Part shown: positions 22,240 to 24,015 of the stretch, one piece after another
How positions within the stretch are numbered: the first letter of the stretch is position 1
How the letters are laid out: the number at the start of each line of letters is the position of its first letter
Assembly: GCA_900543085.1 (NCBI GenBank)
Contig: UQQF01000030.1
Span: forward strand, 1-24,015
Source: an uncultured Eubacteriales bacterium
GTDB taxonomy: Bacteria; Bacillota; Clostridia; Oscillospirales; Oscillospiraceae
Direction: 5' to 3'
Length of the DNA stretch: 24,015 nucleotides
Translations under genes and position numbers: made by a program
The notes under the pieces: generated by a model
Told to the model about the DNA's origin: nothing
Seen by the model: the letters and a program-made list of their open reading frames with translations, nothing else
The model's database searches: none

Positions 22240-23100
22240 TTATGCGTTTCCCGTTTCCTCTTTGTTCGCCTTGCGCTTTCTCAGCGCGAGGGCGGTGGTG
22301 AGCGGGCGCTTCTCGCTCTTGGTCTCGAAGTAGGCCACCACGGAGAAGACCACCGCGCCGATGAAGTTGACGAACAGGTCGGCCATTGTGTCGTAGATGC
22401 CTATGTCCAGGTATCCGCCCAGACCCAGCGCATAGGTCTCGCCGTTTTCAAGCTGGAGTATCACGTCCTGGATGCCGCTGATGACGACGGGCGTATTGCT
22501 CAGCGTGGGGTCGAGGTCGACCGTGGAAATCTGCGAGAGTATCGTGTCCTTCTGCATGTCCAGCAGCAGCCAGCGGTCGGCGGCGAACTCAAAGAACTCC
22601 CACAGCACGCCCATGGTCATGGAGAAGCAGAAGGCCACTATCGCCAGATACGCCGGCGAGAGCTGGAACTTCACCTTTTCGTTGCGGTTGAGCAGGTTCA
22701 CCAGCGAGAATCCCACCGCCGCCAGCAGGAAGCCGGAGGTCGTATGCAGCATCGTGTCCCAGAAGCTGACCTTGAGGAAGAAGCTCTCCAGCTCGCCGAG
22801 TATTTCGGCCAGGAAGACGAACACGAAGATGATTATTTCGAGTATGCTCGGTATCTCTATGTTCATCCTGTTCTCCACAAGCTGCGGCAGGACGTACAGC
22901 ACCAGCACATACACGCATATTATCGCGTTGTCGTACTGGCCTATCCAGATGCTGTGTATCAGGATGAGTATGACGATGGTGCGCAGGATCACGTACGTCC
23001 AAAACGCGCCCGGTTCCTCCTTGGCCTTGCGCGCCCACGCGGCGCGAGACTCGGCCTTGCGCTGCTGGCGCCTTAGTTTTCTGTTCTCTTTCTTGCTCAT
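22240..23100 (-). CDS. Polytopic membrane protein, YjdF/DUF2238-like
   Basis: 286 residues. A strongly basic N-terminus (KKENRKLRRQQRKAESRAAW) is followed by about seven membrane helices. Conserved-looking blocks DTMLHTTSGFLLAA, MGVLWEFFEFAAD and YDTMADLFVNFIGAVV recall the YjdF/DUF2238 membrane family, whose members have His, Glu and Asp residues in similar places. Function is not known. Between the glutamate and aspartate helices lies an extra loop of roughly 50 residues (from DMQKDTILSQI to GGYLDIG). The ATG has a GGGGGA site and overlaps the upstream gene's stop by four bases (ATGA). Confidence 0.75.
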   Translation of the reverse strand: MSKKENRKLRRQQRKAESRAAWARKAKEEPGAFWTYVILRTIVILILIHSIWIGQYDNAIICVYVLVLYVLPQLVENRMNIEIPSILEIIIFVFVFLAEILGELESFFLKVSFWDTMLHTTSGFLLAAVGFSLVNLLNRNEKVKFQLSPAYLAIVAFCFSMTMGVLWEFFEFAADRWLLLDMQKDTILSQISTVDLDPTLSNTPVVISGIQDVILQLENGETYALGLGGYLDIGIYDTMADLFVNFIGAVVFSVVAYFETKSEKRPLTTALALRKRKANKEETGNA

Positions 23101-23801
23101 GTGTCCCCCTGTACTCCGCCCCGGTCAACGCCCGGGCGGTTTGTTTTATCTGTCTCTGCGGCGTCCTCCCGGTGCCTGCGGCGCAGGAGCAGCCAGGAGA
23201 GCGCTATGCTCAGCACGTCCACACCCAGGCATATCAGGACGGGCTCGCTCAGCGGGTCGAGGTCTCTGCCCAGCACGGTGTAGAGCACCATCGCCGGCAG
23301 TATGCCTATGAAGCTGCTGAGCAGGTACTCGCCGTACTTCATCCTCAGCGAGCCGAAGAAAAGCCCCAGCAGGTCGTTGGAGAGGTTGGTGACGCGCAGC
23401 ACCAGCGAGACAAGGAACAGGTGCCGCTTGTTCTCCTCATAGACTTTGCGTATGCGCGGATGCCGCCCCAGCAGGGAGTCCACCAGCACGCCGTCGGAGC
23501 CGCGCCCCGTGAGATAGGGCACGGAAATACATATGACGCTGCCCAGTGCGTTTATGCACAGAGCCAGCGGCAAGTCGAACACCAGTCCGACCGCCGCCGC
23601 GATAAGCGCATATGGTATTACGACGGTCTGGCTCTTGACCGCATAGGCCGCCAGAGCCACCAGCGCGGCCAGCCACTTGTTCTCCGGCGACCAGCTCAGC
23701 AGCTCCTCAACGCTTATGGAGCCGTGCAGCGCCAGAAACACCGCGGCCGCAGCCACGAACGCCGCCATGATTATCAGCGGCAGCACCTTCTTGAGCTTCA
23801 C
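23097..23801 (-). CDS. TVP38/TMEM64 (VTT domain) family membrane protein
   Basis: 234 residues from the GTG at 23801, with a GGGGAG site five bases before it; a GTG at 23816 is less well placed. About five to six membrane helices and the SNARE-associated/VTT core are visible: YAVKSQTVVIPYALIAAAVG, then ALGSVICISVPYLTGRG and the FLVSLVLRVTNLSNDLLGLF stretch. Proteins of the wider DedA/VTT superfamily move or scramble lipids such as undecaprenyl phosphate, but the role of this one is not shown by the sequence. It is co-transcribed with the YjdF-like gene, suggesting a joint membrane role. Confidence 0.85.
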   Translation of the reverse strand: MKLKKVLPLIIMAAFVAAAAVFLALHGSISVEELLSWSPENKWLAALVALAAYAVKSQTVVIPYALIAAAVGLVFDLPLALCINALGSVICISVPYLTGRGSDGVLVDSLLGRHPRIRKVYEENKRHLFLVSLVLRVTNLSNDLLGLFFGSLRMKYGEYLLSSFIGILPAMVLYTVLGRDLDPLSEPVLICLGVDVLSIALSWLLLRRRHREDAAETDKTNRPGVDRGGVQGDT

Positions 23802-23835
23802 GTCCACTCCCCACACACTTCAAAATGACAGCACA

Positions 23836-23864
23836 ATTTTATCAGATTTTCATCAACAACTCAA
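23836..23864 (-). promoter_or_regulatory. Promoter of the VTT-protein operon
   Basis: On the minus strand TTGAGT (23859-23864) and TAAAAT (23836-23841) are 17 bases apart, a good sigma-A match. It lies about 35 bases before the GTG start codon. Confidence 0.6.
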
Positions 23865-23886
23865 GCCTGTATGACCGGACAAAAAG

Positions 23887-23915
23887 GGCGGTCTGCGCAA
23901 ATTGCGCAGACCGCC
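23887..23915 (-). terminator. Terminator of an upstream gene beyond the window
   Basis: GGCGGTCTGCGCAA (23887-23900) and TTGCGCAGACCGCC (23902-23915) form a perfect 14-bp inverted repeat with one central base. On the minus strand CTTTTTG follows. It would end a leftward gene lying past the right edge. Confidence 0.75.
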
Positions 23916-23942
23916 GCAGTTTGTCGAAAAAGCCTCGCAGAG

Positions 23943-24010
23943 TTTCGCGCCCTGCGGGCGCGAAAGGGACTGCAATCATTTTCGGCGGCGGCGTGTACGT
24001 CGCCGAAAAT
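23943..24010. repeat. Two further tandem hairpins at the right edge
   Basis: TTTCGCGCCC (23943-23952) pairs with GGGCGCGAAA (23956-23965) across TGC. ATTTTCGGCG (23978-23987) pairs with CGCCGAAAAT (24001-24010). Together with the terminator at 23887-23915 this makes three hairpins in about 125 bases with no gene, so the last 100 bases look like an intergenic repeat element or structured RNA region. Confidence 0.5.
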
Positions 24011-24015
24011 ACTTC

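Overview
The window looks like a chromosomal segment of a GC-rich, endospore-forming anaerobic Clostridia (Oscillospiraceae-like Firmicute). The evidence is a PolC-type replicative polymerase, the sporulation genes spoIIGA, sigE and spoIIE, the non-mevalonate isoprenoid genes dxr and ispG, and the Gram-positive pyrH-frr-uppS-cdsA-dxr-rseP order. The genus assignment is inference from gene order and base composition only.

Left end (1 to about 1,430): a more AT-rich stretch that looks like the end of an integrated mobile element. It holds the tail of a probable ABC ATPase, its ABC-2 permease, and about 600 bases of hairpin-rich DNA without a convincing gene. This DNA runs into a minus-strand XRE regulator gene and appears to have replaced its 3' end.

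Region 1,824-12,969 (minus strand): one long, tightly coupled operon read right to left, pyrH-frr-uppS-cdsA-dxr-rseP-ispG-polC-alpha/beta hydrolase, from a strong sigma-A-type promoter at 12,941-12,969. Most junctions are 1- or 4-base start/stop overlaps. It combines UMP kinase, ribosome recycling, isoprenoid and undecaprenyl lipid synthesis, phospholipid precursor synthesis, a membrane protease and the replicase.

Region 13,038-17,360: sporulation. spoIIGA-sigE runs rightward, divergent from pyrH. It converges on a leftward pair, spoIIE plus a 98-residue membrane protein, with a perfect 14-bp hairpin between them. SpoIIE acts in forespore sigma-F activation. SpoIIGA processes pro-sigma-E in the mother cell.

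Region 17,513-22,231: murC (minus) and a rightward operon cca - family-4 uracil-DNA glycosylase - DUF2156/LPG-synthase-C-like protein - GNAT. These diverge from overlapping promoters that share a -10 element. The rightmost part has a convergent leftward pair of membrane proteins (TVP38/TMEM64 family and a YjdF/DUF2238-like protein), then tandem hairpins at the window edge.

The most unusual signal is a 10-base AT-rich word, TTATGTAAAC (or its complement). It occurs seven times exactly and once with one change in the GC-rich chromosomal part. It falls in several different reading frames and orientations, forces rare codons, is clustered in the hydrolase gene, and sits once at the inferred spoIIE transcription start. 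No CRISPR array, tRNA, rRNA or complete transposase was seen.
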